Shown here: in pieces, positions 9,075 to 17,010 of the stretch
Position numbering within the stretch: the first letter of the stretch is position 1
How the letters are laid out: every line of letters starts with the position of its first letter
Assembly: GCF_003253565.1 (NCBI RefSeq)
Contig: NZ_QKUF01000001.1
Coordinates: 887,867-951,866 of the forward strand
Reading direction: 5' to 3'
Source: Thermosporothrix hazakensis
GTDB lineage: Bacteria; Chloroflexota; Ktedonobacteria; Ktedonobacterales; Ktedonobacteraceae
DNA: 64,000 bases
Notes under the pieces: generated by a model
Databases searched by the model: none
Told to the model about the DNA's origin: nothing
What the model saw: the letters and a program-made list of their open reading frames with translations, nothing else
Position numbers and translations under genes: made by a program

Positions 9075-9104
9075 CTTACACGGCCTCTACTCATACGTTA
9101 TAAT
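9075..9104 (+). promoter_or_regulatory. Predicted promoter of the two-gene membrane-protein operon
   Basis: CTTACA (9075-9080), an 18-base spacer and TATAAT (9099-9104) lie 39 bases upstream of the ATG at 9143. Confidence 0.6.
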
Positions 9105-9142
9105 GAAACAGAATTACCGAGAAATTGTATTGGAGGCAAATC

Positions 9143-9625
9143 ATGCGGGGAGCAACGAGAACACTGGCGATTACCGCAGGGGTTGTAGTCGTCCTTCTCA
9201 TCGTCGGCATCGTCCTTGCGGCAGTGTTTCATGTTTTGTTAGAAGCGCTCTACATATTCTTAATGATCTTAGCAGCCCTCTTAGTTCTATCAACACTCCT
9301 TCTTGTCTATTGGATTATCATGCTTATTCGCACCATCCAGACAGTGCGCAACGAGGTCACGCCACTGGCAGACTCGATACAGGAGACCATCGGCATTGTC
9401 AAAGATACTGCCCAGACGGCGGGAAATACCGTCGGCTCGGTCAGCTCGCTCTCGCGACTGGTCTCTGAAATTATTCTGGCTCCGGGCATTCGCATCGCCG
9501 CAGGCCTTGTCGCCGGACAACATATGTTGCGCGTGCTACTTGGTAAAGGGGCAAACAGAAGCCGCTATGAAGAACGCATGCAACAACAAATGGAGCAAAT
9601 ACAGGCGAATGCGGGAGGTGACTGA
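9143..9625 (+). CDS. DUF948-like membrane protein
   Basis: 160 residues. The ATG at 9143 has GGAGG (9132-9136) six bases upstream. Two transmembrane helices (about residues 9-29 and 36-62) form a hairpin. They are followed by an amphipathic segment (TPLADSIQETIGIVKDTAQTAGNTV) that resembles the DUF948/YtxG-type general stress proteins. The C-terminus is charged and Gln-rich (EERMQQQMEQ). It is followed after only 2 bases by a second membrane protein of similar design, so the two are probably translationally coupled and may form one complex. The function is not known. Confidence 0.7.
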   Translation: MRGATRTLAITAGVVVVLLIVGIVLAAVFHVLLEALYIFLMILAALLVLSTLLLVYWIIMLIRTIQTVRNEVTPLADSIQETIGIVKDTAQTAGNTVGSVSSLSRLVSEIILAPGIRIAAGLVAGQHMLRVLLGKGANRSRYEERMQQQMEQIQANAGGD

Positions 9626-9627
9626 GC

Positions 9628-10200
9628 ATGGAATTAGCCGTCATTAATCCAATTATTGAGGCTGGAGGACAGATAGCAGCGATCATTATCTGTCTGTTCG
9701 CGCTGATCCTGATTATTCTGGCGCTCGCGCTGAACATCGGGTTCTTTTATGCCTTTACCTGGGTTCGCCAAAAAACCGAACTGATCAAAGTGTTGCGCCC
9801 CCACGTTGAGAGCATCAATAAAACAACCATGCTTGTCAAGCAGGGAAGCGAACCGGACGAGAGTCAAAACGCCATCGTGCGCACCGTAGCAAAAGTGCCC
9901 GCCGGCGTCGATAAGGTTGATCAGAAGGTTACTCAGGCAACCGGGAAAGTCGCGCAGGGAGCAATTGAGGTTCGCGCCCGCATTGAGCAGGGCAAGGCTA
10001 TTGTCAAAACTTTCTTCAAGCCGCCCCGCAAGCAGAATCTTGAGGAACGCATCAATAAGGAAGGGCTACAATTTACCAGCCCGGGCTATCGGACACTCAT
10101 GAAAGAAAAAGCGCCTGTATCCACCGCCGAAAGTCCGAGCGGCGAAGGATATGAGCAGACAATCACAGCAAAGCAGTTAAAAGATGTCCCTTCTCGTTGA
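9628..10200 (+). CDS. Membrane protein with long cytosolic helical tail
   Basis: 190 residues. One long hydrophobic segment (about residues 14-42) is followed by a cytosolic part predicted to be mostly helical and rich in V, K and Q (VDKVDQKVTQATGKVAQGAIEVRARIEQGK). The ATG at 9628 follows the stop of the preceding gene by 2 bases, with GGGAGG upstream. The two proteins look like partners: both have an N-terminal anchor and a segment that could form coiled coils. I do not recognise a family with certainty; DUF948-like is a guess. Its 3' end overlaps the next gene by 17 bases. Confidence 0.65.
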   Translation: MELAVINPIIEAGGQIAAIIICLFALILIILALALNIGFFYAFTWVRQKTELIKVLRPHVESINKTTMLVKQGSEPDESQNAIVRTVAKVPAGVDKVDQKVTQATGKVAQGAIEVRARIEQGKAIVKTFFKPPRKQNLEERINKEGLQFTSPGYRTLMKEKAPVSTAESPSGEGYEQTITAKQLKDVPSR

Positions 10201-11551
10201 GTACCTTCAGGCATTCAAACATTTTCAGCGAGATGCACGTCTCTTTCTTATCAGCAACACGCTGAGCGGCGTAACAGTTGGTATCATCCTTGTGCTCTAT
10301 AACCTCTACCTGATCGCACTGGGCTATGATACCAGCTTCGTCGGTCAGCTTCTCTTTGTAACGACGTTGGGTGCAGGATGTGCTATTTTCCCCGCTGGCC
10401 TCTGTGTTGACCGCTTTAGTGGCAAGTGGATCATGATTCTGGGCAGTCTCGCAATTGGCATCGCCGGAGCGGGACAATTTCTTTTGCACCAGCCCCTTCC
10501 CCTGCTCATCAGCGGTTTTGCCGCGGGAGTTGGCGGGGCCTTTATTCTGGTCGTGAATGCCCCCTTCCTGACCCATCACAGCACGCCACGCGAGCGCCCG
10601 CATCTCTTTAGTGTCAATATCGTGCTCTTACAAGTAACGACCGTCATCGGGGAGCTGCTTGGGGGCGCGCTTCCCCAGTGGATTCAACACTATAGCTGGC
10701 TGACCGCCTGGCTTCCCTCCTGGGCAGAGAGCATGCTGGCCCCGGGAGCAGAGGCCCGGGCGTACCAGCTTTCGCTGCTCTTTGCTGGCATTATTGCGGC
10801 TCCGAGTTTCATTCCACTGCTGTTGATGCGCGACGCGCCGCCACCACGCCCCCCGCAACAGGACCGCGCCACCCACCGGCCAGCGCAGCGCCCCGGCCTG
10901 CATTGGCGCCCGCAAGCCCTGCTGCGTAGCCCACTCACGATCCTGATCGCGATTCAGGTGCTTATCGGCCTGGGAGCGGGACTTTTCATTCCCTACTTCA
11001 ACATCTACTTTGTGCATACACTGGGGGCCTCTCCCTTTCTCTTCGGGGTGATTGATGGAGGAGCTAACATTGTGTATGCGCTTCTCACATTACTCGCTCC
11101 ACTGTTGGCCACGGCTCTGGGCAAAATCAATACTATTGTCCTGACCCGGCTCATCAGTCTACCCTTGCTGCTGGCAATCGGGTTGATACACTATCTGCCC
11201 CTTGTCTCAATTCTGTATCTCTTCCGGCTTGGGACAATGGATATGGGGAATGGTCTCTTTCAGGTCTTCTCAATGGAGGCCATAGAGCGCAAAAATCGGG
11301 GAATGGCTAACAGCCTCTATCAGATCGCATATCAGGGCGCATCGGCCATTTCTACCCCCATAGGAGGGCTTTTAATCGATCAATCAGGCTATAGTGTTGT
11401 CTTCATAGGAGCCGCTATCCTGTATCTCTGCTCACTGTTGCTGCTCTGGGGATATTTCGGACGAGGGAAAGGGGAACGTCTGGTCACGGCCATCCGACTC
11501 CAGGAGCCGCCACACACACCACAGGTAGAGCAGGAGATGCAACCCTCCTGA
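10184..11551 (+). CDS. MFS transporter
   Basis: A 455-residue major facilitator with about 12 helices in two halves, split by a long Pro/Arg-rich cytosolic loop (about residues 210-245, DAPPPRPPQQDRATHRPAQRP). The loop after helix 2 (GLCVDRFSGKWI) is a diverged MFS motif A. The ATG lies 17 bases inside the preceding gene and has no strong ribosome site. Expression may depend on translational coupling to the two membrane proteins upstream. The substrate is unknown. A bidirectional terminator follows directly. Confidence 0.85.
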   Translation: MSLLVEYLQAFKHFQRDARLFLISNTLSGVTVGIILVLYNLYLIALGYDTSFVGQLLFVTTLGAGCAIFPAGLCVDRFSGKWIMILGSLAIGIAGAGQFLLHQPLPLLISGFAAGVGGAFILVVNAPFLTHHSTPRERPHLFSVNIVLLQVTTVIGELLGGALPQWIQHYSWLTAWLPSWAESMLAPGAEARAYQLSLLFAGIIAAPSFIPLLLMRDAPPPRPPQQDRATHRPAQRPGLHWRPQALLRSPLTILIAIQVLIGLGAGLFIPYFNIYFVHTLGASPFLFGVIDGGANIVYALLTLLAPLLATALGKINTIVLTRLISLPLLLAIGLIHYLPLVSILYLFRLGTMDMGNGLFQVFSMEAIERKNRGMANSLYQIAYQGASAISTPIGGLLIDQSGYSVVFIGAAILYLCSLLLLWGYFGRGKGERLVTAIRLQEPPHTPQVEQEMQPS

Positions 11552-11556
11552 ACAGA

Positions 11557-11590
11557 AAGAAGGCGGGAGTGTTCCCGCCCTTCTTTTCGT
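11557..11590. terminator. Bidirectional terminator between MFS gene and tatC
   Basis: The stem GGCGGGA/TCCCGCC (about 11562-11579), extended by GAAG/CTTC with one bulge, has T-rich flanks in both directions. The two genes converge on it. Confidence 0.8.
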
Positions 11591-11600
11591 TATCCCTTTT

Positions 11601-12467
11601 TTAGCTCAGGGACTTTTTCGACTGTCGCTCAGTAAAGAAGCGTACAAAGAAAATGCTCAACTCATACAAACCTGACATAAAAATGCCAATAATAATCGGG
11701 CTGTAGATATCGCCTCCCGGGAGGAAGCAGGAAATCAGCCAGAGAATAAAGTGAGCGAACGGACGCTTCTTTCGGAGTGTCTCTGATGTCACCAGACCGA
11801 TTTTCGCCATAAAGGTGAGCACCAGCGGCAACTCGAAAATAAGCCCGAAGACAATCAAGAACCAGGCCGCAAAACTGAAGTAGCTCTGCGCCGTTACCAG
11901 TTCGGTAAAGTTGTTCTGCGCGAACCGGATCAGGAATTCCAGCGGATATCGCAGAATAAAGTACCCGATCGAAATGCCGATCACAAACAGCACGATCCCG
12001 ATAAAGACAAACGGCAACGCCGCCTTTTTCTCGTGCGAATAGAGGCCAGGCGCAATAAACGCCCAGGTTTGATAGAGAACGACAGGCAAAGAAGCCAGGA
12101 ACCCAATAGCGATAGAAACCATCAAGGTTACTGTAAAGCCTTCAGCAATCCCGGTGACGACCAGTTTGCTATGTCCTGTGCCTTTGACCCCGGTCAACAC
12201 ATTCGTGCCATCAGGCAAAGGAGCAGTCAGGAAAGCCATAATATAATCTCGGAAGATGAACGCAACCACGGAAAACACCGCGATGGCGATCAGACACTTG
12301 AAGATACGCTGGCGTAACTCTTCCAGATGCTCGACCAGCGTCATCGAAGAGCCAGCCAGCTCATCATCTTCGTCATCATCGTCTCCGAAATCGAAACGGA
12401 AATCGTCATCATCTTCGGCCAGCGCTTGCTTGAACCGATCCTGCCGTTCCAGTTCACTGGAAGCCAT
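11601..12467 (-). CDS. tatC: Sec-independent protein translocase TatC
   Basis: A 288-residue polytopic membrane protein, the signal-binding core of the twin-arginine translocase, which exports folded proteins. After an unusual 40-residue acidic N-terminal extension (DDDDFRFDFGDDDDEDDE), the family signature MTLVEHLEELRQRIF starts at about residue 42. Six helices follow, and the conserved FGLIFELPL segment in the fifth/sixth helix region is present. The acidic tail is longer than in typical TatC and could interact with basic TatA tails or signal peptides; that is inference. The gene lies 32 bases after tatA and is last in a sigma factor, Tat-motif protein, tatA, tatC series. Confidence 0.95.
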   Translation of the reverse strand: MASSELERQDRFKQALAEDDDDFRFDFGDDDDEDDELAGSSMTLVEHLEELRQRIFKCLIAIAVFSVVAFIFRDYIMAFLTAPLPDGTNVLTGVKGTGHSKLVVTGIAEGFTVTLMVSIAIGFLASLPVVLYQTWAFIAPGLYSHEKKAALPFVFIGIVLFVIGISIGYFILRYPLEFLIRFAQNNFTELVTAQSYFSFAAWFLIVFGLIFELPLVLTFMAKIGLVTSETLRKKRPFAHFILWLISCFLPGGDIYSPIIIGIFMSGLYELSIFFVRFFTERQSKKSLS

Positions 12468-12499
12468 GAGTTCCCCCTAAGCAGGCTATAGAAACAGTC

Positions 12500-12865
12500 T
12501 TAGCTAACTTTGCCATCCCTGGTGACTTCTTTTTTCTCGCTCTCGGGAGCAACCTTCACCTCAGACTGAGCAGCTTCTTTTGCAGCCAGAGCGGCCTTAC
12601 GAGCAGCAATCTCGCGCTCAAGCTCGTCCAGCGACATTGACGCGGGGTTCAGAGCCTTTTCTGGAGCGGGGGCCGGTTTGGGCTCAACATACTCTTCCTC
12701 GTCTTTCGAGCTGGAGCTATTGCCGATACCCTCTACGCTCTTCTTGAATTCTTTGATCGTGCGACCAATCGCTGAACCCATTTCCGGAAGACGCTTCGGT
12801 CCAAAGAACAACAACGCGAGCAAGAACAGAATGAGAAGCTGAGAAGGGTGAAATCCGATAGGCAT
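12500..12865 (-). CDS. tatA: Twin-arginine translocase subunit TatA/TatE
   Basis: 121 residues. The start MPIGFHPSQLLI at 12865 is chosen because the single N-terminal helix (about residues 8-22) begins immediately, and AGAAAGGA lies about 10 bases upstream; the longer frame adds 30 residues of no Tat character. The hallmark FGPKRLPEMGSAIGRTIKEFKK (hinge and amphipathic helix) follows. The C-terminal half is acidic and Ala/Lys-rich (EEEYVEPKPAPAPEKA, AARKAALAAKEAAQ) and probably disordered or coiled. TatA oligomers form the translocation path. Only one TatA-type gene is visible here, as in minimal TatAC systems. Confidence 0.95.
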   Translation of the reverse strand: MPIGFHPSQLLILFLLALLFFGPKRLPEMGSAIGRTIKEFKKSVEGIGNSSSSKDEEEYVEPKPAPAPEKALNPASMSLDELEREIAARKAALAAKEAAQSEVKVAPESEKKEVTRDGKVS

Positions 12866-12917
12866 TTGTTTTGTATCCTTTCTGGTCGTAACAACCTTTG
12901 GCAACAACAGAGAACAA

Positions 12918-13217
12918 TTACCAGACATGCTGTGGGTGCGAGACATCCCGACCAAGCAGAGATGCGCTTACCTCGCTAATCCCATCCAGAGCGACTCCTA
13001 CCACGCCAACCCCGGCTGTACCCAGAGTCACAAAGCGCAGCATCTGGCGGCGACTATAGCGCCGTTTCCGCAAATGCGCTTCCATCTGTTGACGCTGGCG
13101 AAGCTGTGCGCCCTCCTGACGGACTGACGCGATCAGACGCTGTTCCAATCCATCTGGTGTGGATGCGGCATGCCCATAATGGCGCAGCAGCAGGGTTTCA
13201 AGAGAATCATTTCGCAT
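12918..13217 (-). CDS. Small sigma-linked protein with a twin-arginine motif, putative anti-sigma factor
   Basis: 99 residues. Residues 1-50 are helical and charged (LETLLLRHYGHAASTPDGLEQRLIASV), as in short cytosolic anti-sigma domains. Then comes SRRQMLR at residues 55-61, close to the Tat consensus S/T-R-R-x-F-L-K, followed by one hydrophobic helix (about 62-80) and a 19-residue tail. It starts 9 bases after the ECF sigma gene and precedes tatA and tatC, so all four are probably co-transcribed. An anti-sigma role is inferred from position. No zinc-binding HxxxCxxC motif of ZAS-type anti-sigma factors is present. The twin-arginine motif could also simply be positive charges flanking a membrane anchor. 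Confidence 0.7.
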   Translation of the reverse strand: MRNDSLETLLLRHYGHAASTPDGLEQRLIASVRQEGAQLRQRQQMEAHLRKRRYSRRQMLRFVTLGTAGVGVVGVALDGISEVSASLLGRDVSHPQHVW

Positions 13218-13226
13218 GAGCTTTTC

Positions 13227-13943
13227 CTATCTGCCGGGAGGATGAGCCAGGAACGATAAACGACGAGAGAGCGGTTTGACCTGCCCTTCCTCCTCGTCAC
13301 GGGTCACGCGACGCTGTGGGGAAGAGGTATCGATCAGCATTTCGCCACTTTCATAGCGATAGAGCCGCTGAAATTGCTTTCTGGCTCGCGAGAGCCGTTG
13401 CCGGACCGCAGCCTCATTCAGTGAGAGCAGATCGGCGATTTGTGCCGTTGAGAGGCCACCCACGATGGAAAGGAGCAGGCATTCACGCAACTGCTCAGGG
13501 AGTTTTGCCAGGGTTCGCTGCACAAGCTCCTGTTCCGCCACCTGCTCAGCAAGATCGCGCGAAGCGACCGGAGCAAAGCCAACGGGTTGCACCGGAACAG
13601 CCTGTTCCTCCTGCACAACCTCTGTACCCTCCAGTCTTCCCTCAGCCTTCTGTGGCATCCGCGAGAACGGAATAAAACTGAAGAGTTTGCGGCGCCGACG
13701 CTGCATGCGGACAGTGTTAAGCGCGATGCGCAGCAACCAGGCTCTGGCCTGAAAATGCTCGCCACTGGCGGCCCGCGCCGCATCAATCGAGCGCAAGGCC
13801 TGATGGAACGTATCCTGCGTAAGATCCTGACTTTCTTCCCAATCGCCGGTCAGGCCGTAAATAGTATGGAAAACCAGCTTATGGTAATCACGTATAAGAG
13901 CTTCAACCGCTTCAACGGCTGGCATTTTATCCACAGCGACCAC
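13227..13943 (-). CDS. ECF-type RNA polymerase sigma factor
   Basis: 238 residues. Sigma region 2 spans about residues 15-85 (IRDYHKLVFHTIYGLTGDWEESQDLTQDTFHQAL, with the DLTQDTF core-binding signature). Region 4 spans about 138-198 (LAKLPEQLRECLLLSIVGGLSTAQIADLLSLNEAAVRQRLSRARKQF, helix-turn-helix). There is no region 1 or 3, as in the ECF group. The linker between regions 2 and 4 is long (about 50 residues), and a C-terminal tail of some 40 residues follows. The start is a GTG at 13943; an ATG six codons in is possible. It heads the Tat operon and probably controls its own operon plus other targets. Confidence 0.92.
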   Translation of the reverse strand: MVAVDKMPAVEAVEALIRDYHKLVFHTIYGLTGDWEESQDLTQDTFHQALRSIDAARAASGEHFQARAWLLRIALNTVRMQRRRRKLFSFIPFSRMPQKAEGRLEGTEVVQEEQAVPVQPVGFAPVASRDLAEQVAEQELVQRTLAKLPEQLRECLLLSIVGGLSTAQIADLLSLNEAAVRQRLSRARKQFQRLYRYESGEMLIDTSSPQRRVTRDEEEGQVKPLSRRLSFLAHPPGR

Positions 13944-14113
13944 TCTCTATCGTTCACCGCTTCCACAGCGAAGCAGTGTCTCAAATACAGTTACTTAATT
14001 ACAACGATGCACGACCAGGAGGATTTGTGACAACGAAAAAAATCATTGTCTTACTATTATTACAATACCAGTTCAAACGGAAAGGGGCAAGAGAGGAAAA
14101 GGGAGGGGGGAAA

Positions 14114-14136
14114 CAGGGCAGCAAAAAGCCACCCTG
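14114..14136 (-). terminator. Hairpin downstream of acpP, probable terminator
   Basis: On the minus strand, a 9-bp stem with two G-U pairs (CAGGGTGGC / GCTGCCCTG) has a TTTTT loop and is followed by TTT and pyrimidines. It lies 34 bases after the acpP stop codon. Confidence 0.55.
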
Positions 14137-14169
14137 TCGTGTATGGATAATAGCGCGAGAGATAAAAAT

Positions 14170-14412
14170 TTAGCTCTGCAAATGCTCTTCGATGTAGTCC
14201 AGAGCTTCCTGAACGGTTGTGATCTTCTCAGCATCCTCATCGGAGATCTGAACCCCGAACTTTTCTTCCAGGGACATAATCAGCTCGACCAGATCGAGAG
14301 AGTCAGCGTTCAGGTCCTCAACAAAAGAAGCTGTCGGAACAACCTCGTTTTCATCCACACCAAGCTGCTCGACGATAATCTGCTTGAGTTGCTCATAGAT
14401 GGACGACGACAT
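14170..14412 (-). CDS. acpP: Acyl carrier protein
   Basis: An 80-residue acidic four-helix protein of normal ACP length. The phosphopantetheine attachment motif DSLD carries Ser38 ([14 protein letters not shown]), followed by the recognition helix [17 protein letters not shown]. It carries growing acyl chains in type II fatty acid synthesis. Its ATG starts directly after the nusB stop codon (TAAATG), so the two are co-translated. fabD lies about 1.2 kb upstream on the same strand. Confidence 0.97.
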   Translation of the reverse strand: MSSSIYEQLKQIIVEQLGVDENEVVPTASFVEDLNADSLDLVELIMSLEEKFGVQISDEDAEKITTVQEALDYIEEHLQS

Positions 14413-14856
14413 TTACTTCACCTCACTTTCCGCTTTCGGGATGGGCTGTTGCTGAGCCCGATTAAATATAGTACCCAGGACACCATTAACAAAGCGACTG
14501 GATGTGTCACTTCCGAAAATCTTCGCAAGTTCCACGGCTTCATTAATAGCAGCCTTTGCTGGTACAGTATTATTAAACAGAATCTCGTAGATGGCAAGTC
14601 GCAGGATATTTTTATCGATGCGAGCCATCTGTTGTAACGGCCACTCACGCGCGGCACTCTGAATATGAGCATCGACCTCCGCCAGGTGGTCGCAGACACC
14701 TTGAAGCAGCTCATGGGCATATTCCACCACCTTCGTGTGAAGATTACGCTCTTGAGCATGCCGCTGCAAGACCTCAAAGGGGTCATGGTTGGCCGTATCG
14801 TATTCATAAAGCGTTTGCAGAGCGACAATGCGTGCTTGTCTGCGTATCCCTGGCAT
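14413..14856 (-). CDS. nusB: Transcription antitermination factor NusB
   Basis: A 147-residue all-helical RNA-binding protein. The N-terminal RRQARIVALQTLYEYD (residues 5-20) is the classic NusB arginine-rich RNA-binding start. The C-terminal INEAVELAKIFGSDTSSRFVNGVLGTI signature is complete. NusB pairs with ribosomal protein S10 to bind boxA in rRNA leaders and keep RNA polymerase from terminating. It lies between an Asp23-family gene and acpP. An Asp23 gene next to nusB is a common arrangement in Gram-positive-type genomes. Confidence 0.96.
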   Translation of the reverse strand: MPGIRRQARIVALQTLYEYDTANHDPFEVLQRHAQERNLHTKVVEYAHELLQGVCDHLAEVDAHIQSAAREWPLQQMARIDKNILRLAIYEILFNNTVPAKAAINEAVELAKIFGSDTSSRFVNGVLGTIFNRAQQQPIPKAESEVK

Positions 14857-15080
14857 AGTACCTCGAAAGCTCCTTTCACGATGCCTGAACTGAGAGGTCA
14901 GACACAGCGATTCACCCGTTTAGTCTACCTGACCATATAACGAAGGACATGGGCGCAGCGCTGACATCGTGGTATGCAACATTACCATCGGGCCAGATGT
15001 GCCTCTCCCGGCACACCACCCGTTCATCTCCAGGATGCTCTGACGAAGCAGAAAGAGAGGTGTCAGTATCACCCGCCCTC

Positions 15081-15437
15081 TTATGCAACATCCTGAATAT
15101 AGACATTGACAGCCTCAACCTGCATCCCTACCATCTCTTCAAGGGCTGCGGAAACCTCCTCCTGTACAGCGGACCCGACTGCAAGCATATCAGCATCGGA
15201 TTCGACAACAATATACAGGTCGGCAGTCACAGTGTTATCCTTAATGGTCAAGGAAACGCCTTGCGGCGGAAGCTCGCGCTTGAGAAGATGGGACCATTGC
15301 CCATATCGCTGCGCAGAGCGAACAGGATTTGCCATCCGAACAACACCGGGTATCAGCAACGCACTATGAATGACAATAGTCGAAAGAACCTGCCGTGCCA
15401 CTCGAACGGTGCCACTGGGCTGTGACGCTATTGTCAT
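15081..15437 (-). CDS. Asp23/Gls24 family envelope stress response protein
   Basis: A 118-residue Asp23-family protein. It contains the conserved pattern VARQVLSTIVIHSALLIPGVVRM near the N-terminus, the VTADLYIVVESDADM strand pair, and the C-terminal VEAVNVYIQDV. In Firmicutes, Asp23 binds the membrane anchor AmaP and protects the envelope; no amaP is seen here. A strong promoter lies upstream at 15520-15548, so it can head a transcript with nusB and acpP, though 224 bases separate it from nusB. Confidence 0.9.
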   Translation of the reverse strand: MTIASQPSGTVRVARQVLSTIVIHSALLIPGVVRMANPVRSAQRYGQWSHLLKRELPPQGVSLTIKDNTVTADLYIVVESDADMLAVGSAVQEEVSAALEEMVGMQVEAVNVYIQDVA

Positions 15438-15519
15438 AAGACCTTCTTTCTACTACCGATTTGTGGCCGGGGCCACAAGCGGCGCGACCGAAACAACAGC
15501 ATCTTCGCTTTCCATTGCA

Positions 15520-15548
15520 AAGATAGGTGCTTTTTTCCGCGCTGTCAA
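15520..15548 (-). promoter_or_regulatory. Predicted promoter of Asp23-nusB-acpP
   Basis: On the minus strand, TTGACA (15548-15543), a 17-base spacer and TATCTT (15525-15520) lie about 80 bases upstream of the Asp23 start. Confidence 0.75.
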
Positions 15549-15592
15549 GTAGAAAGCGCCAGGATGGCTTATTTCACCTATCAGAATAGCTG

Positions 15593-16609
15593 TTAGATGC
15601 CAGCTTCACGTAGAGCAGCAGCCACCTTTGCGACGTCGGACGCTTTGCTCACATTCAGCATCGTTACCCCTTTGGCGATACGCTTTACCATACCAGCAAG
15701 CGCATTGCCCGGGCCAATCTCAATAAAGGTGGTAACACCAGCAGAGACCAGATATTCTACGGTCTTTGTCCATTGCACAGAGCTTGCCACCTGCTTCGCA
15801 AGTTCTTCACGCAGGGCATGGGCATCTGTCAAAGGAGTTGCTGAAATATTGCTGATGATCGGAATAACCGCATCTTTAATCTGTAGTTCGGACAACACCG
15901 AATCCAGGGCATCAGCAGCGGGCCGCATGACTGGAGAATGGAACGCGCCACTCACCGCCAGCGGGATCACGCGTTTGGCTCCGCGGGCCTTTGCCAGCTC
16001 ACACGCCAGCTCCAGTGCTCGCTTCTCACCGGAAATCACAATCTGTCCGGGCGCATTATAGTTCGCGGCAATGACCTTACCCTGTCCGGGATGCACCGGC
16101 TCGGAGATCTCGGCCAGAGCTCGTTCGGTTGCCTCCTGGCACACCTGCTCAACAACGTCCGGCTCCATCGCGATAATGGCAGCCATTCCACCGGGGCAGC
16201 TTGTTCCCTCCTGCTCCATCAGGCGCCCACGTTCACGCACCCCCTTGATCGTTTCTTCCAGGGACAGGACCGAAGCCGCAGTCAGCTCGGTCCACTCCCC
16301 CACACTGTGACCGGCCAGAAAGGCAGGAGTAAGCGGAGAAATCCAGGAAGAATCGTCAGGAGAAAGGGCTTCTTGAAGGGCGGCCAGGAAGGCCAGGCTG
16401 ACGGTTACAATAGCGGGCTGAGCATTGATTGTTGAGCGCAAGGTATCCTCTGGCCCCTGAAAACAGAGAGAGCTCAGGGGAAAGCCAAGAGCTGTATCAG
16501 CGGCCTCAAAGACACGGCGAGCAGCGGGCGACGCCTCATAAATGTCTGCCCCCATGCCTACGGTCTGGCTACCTTGCCCGGGAAAAAGAAAAGCGACTCG
16601 TGTCGACAT
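15593..16609 (-). CDS. fabD: Malonyl-CoA:ACP transacylase FabD
   Basis: A 338-residue acyltransferase moving malonyl from CoA to ACP for fatty acid elongation. FLFPGQGSQTVGMG (residues 8-21) is the family start. The nucleophile is Ser102 in GHSVGEW, the catalytic His224 lies in SGAFHSPVM, and the C-terminal EIGPGNALAGMV is complete. It is longer than the usual 310 residues, with extra residues around 80-95 and 165-178. It follows rpmF by 71 bases and precedes the Asp23 promoter. The order DUF177-rpmF-fabD...acpP is the typical fatty acid cluster with the plsX/fabH genes missing here. Confidence 0.95.
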   Translation of the reverse strand: MSTRVAFLFPGQGSQTVGMGADIYEASPAARRVFEAADTALGFPLSSLCFQGPEDTLRSTINAQPAIVTVSLAFLAALQEALSPDDSSWISPLTPAFLAGHSVGEWTELTAASVLSLEETIKGVRERGRLMEQEGTSCPGGMAAIIAMEPDVVEQVCQEATERALAEISEPVHPGQGKVIAANYNAPGQIVISGEKRALELACELAKARGAKRVIPLAVSGAFHSPVMRPAADALDSVLSELQIKDAVIPIISNISATPLTDAHALREELAKQVASSVQWTKTVEYLVSAGVTTFIEIGPGNALAGMVKRIAKGVTMLNVSKASDVAKVAAALREAGI

Positions 16610-16680
16610 GTTGCTTCACTCTTCAGTAGAAAAGCGGCCTGTGTATCGCTTGTGAGAAGCTACACTGCCGCCTTCTAAAT

Positions 16681-16869
16681 TTATTTCTGATTTTTCGGGA
16701 TAAAGACCTGACGTCCACGATAGGTACCGCAATGAGGGCAAGCATGGTGTGACAGCCGAGGCTTCTTGCACTGCGGGCAAGCCGCCAGCTGCGGCAACTT
16801 CAGATGATGATGAGCTCGCCGCTCACCCTGACGTGAACGAGAAACACGCTGCTTTGGTAGCGCTCCCAT
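16681..16869 (-). CDS. rpmF: 50S ribosomal protein L32
   Basis: A 62-residue basic ribosomal protein. The N-terminal MGALPKQRVSRSRQGERRAHH and the zinc ribbon (CPQCKKPRLSHHACPHCG, four cysteines at about 36, 39, 49 and 52) identify it as the zinc-binding form of L32. It lies between the DUF177 gene and fabD, the standard order in many bacteria. Confidence 0.97.
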   Translation of the reverse strand: MGALPKQRVSRSRQGERRAHHHLKLPQLAACPQCKKPRLSHHACPHCGTYRGRQVFIPKNQK

Positions 16870-17010
16870 GGTTAGTACTCTCCTCTTCCACCGGTTATAA
16901 GAACCTGGGTCTTGTCTATTTTTGAATCATACAACACTATACCAAGCGAAGGCCGCCACAGGCAACGTCCCCATCGGGTGGGGGCGCTACCCGCTGGACG
17001 ACCCGCTGTA

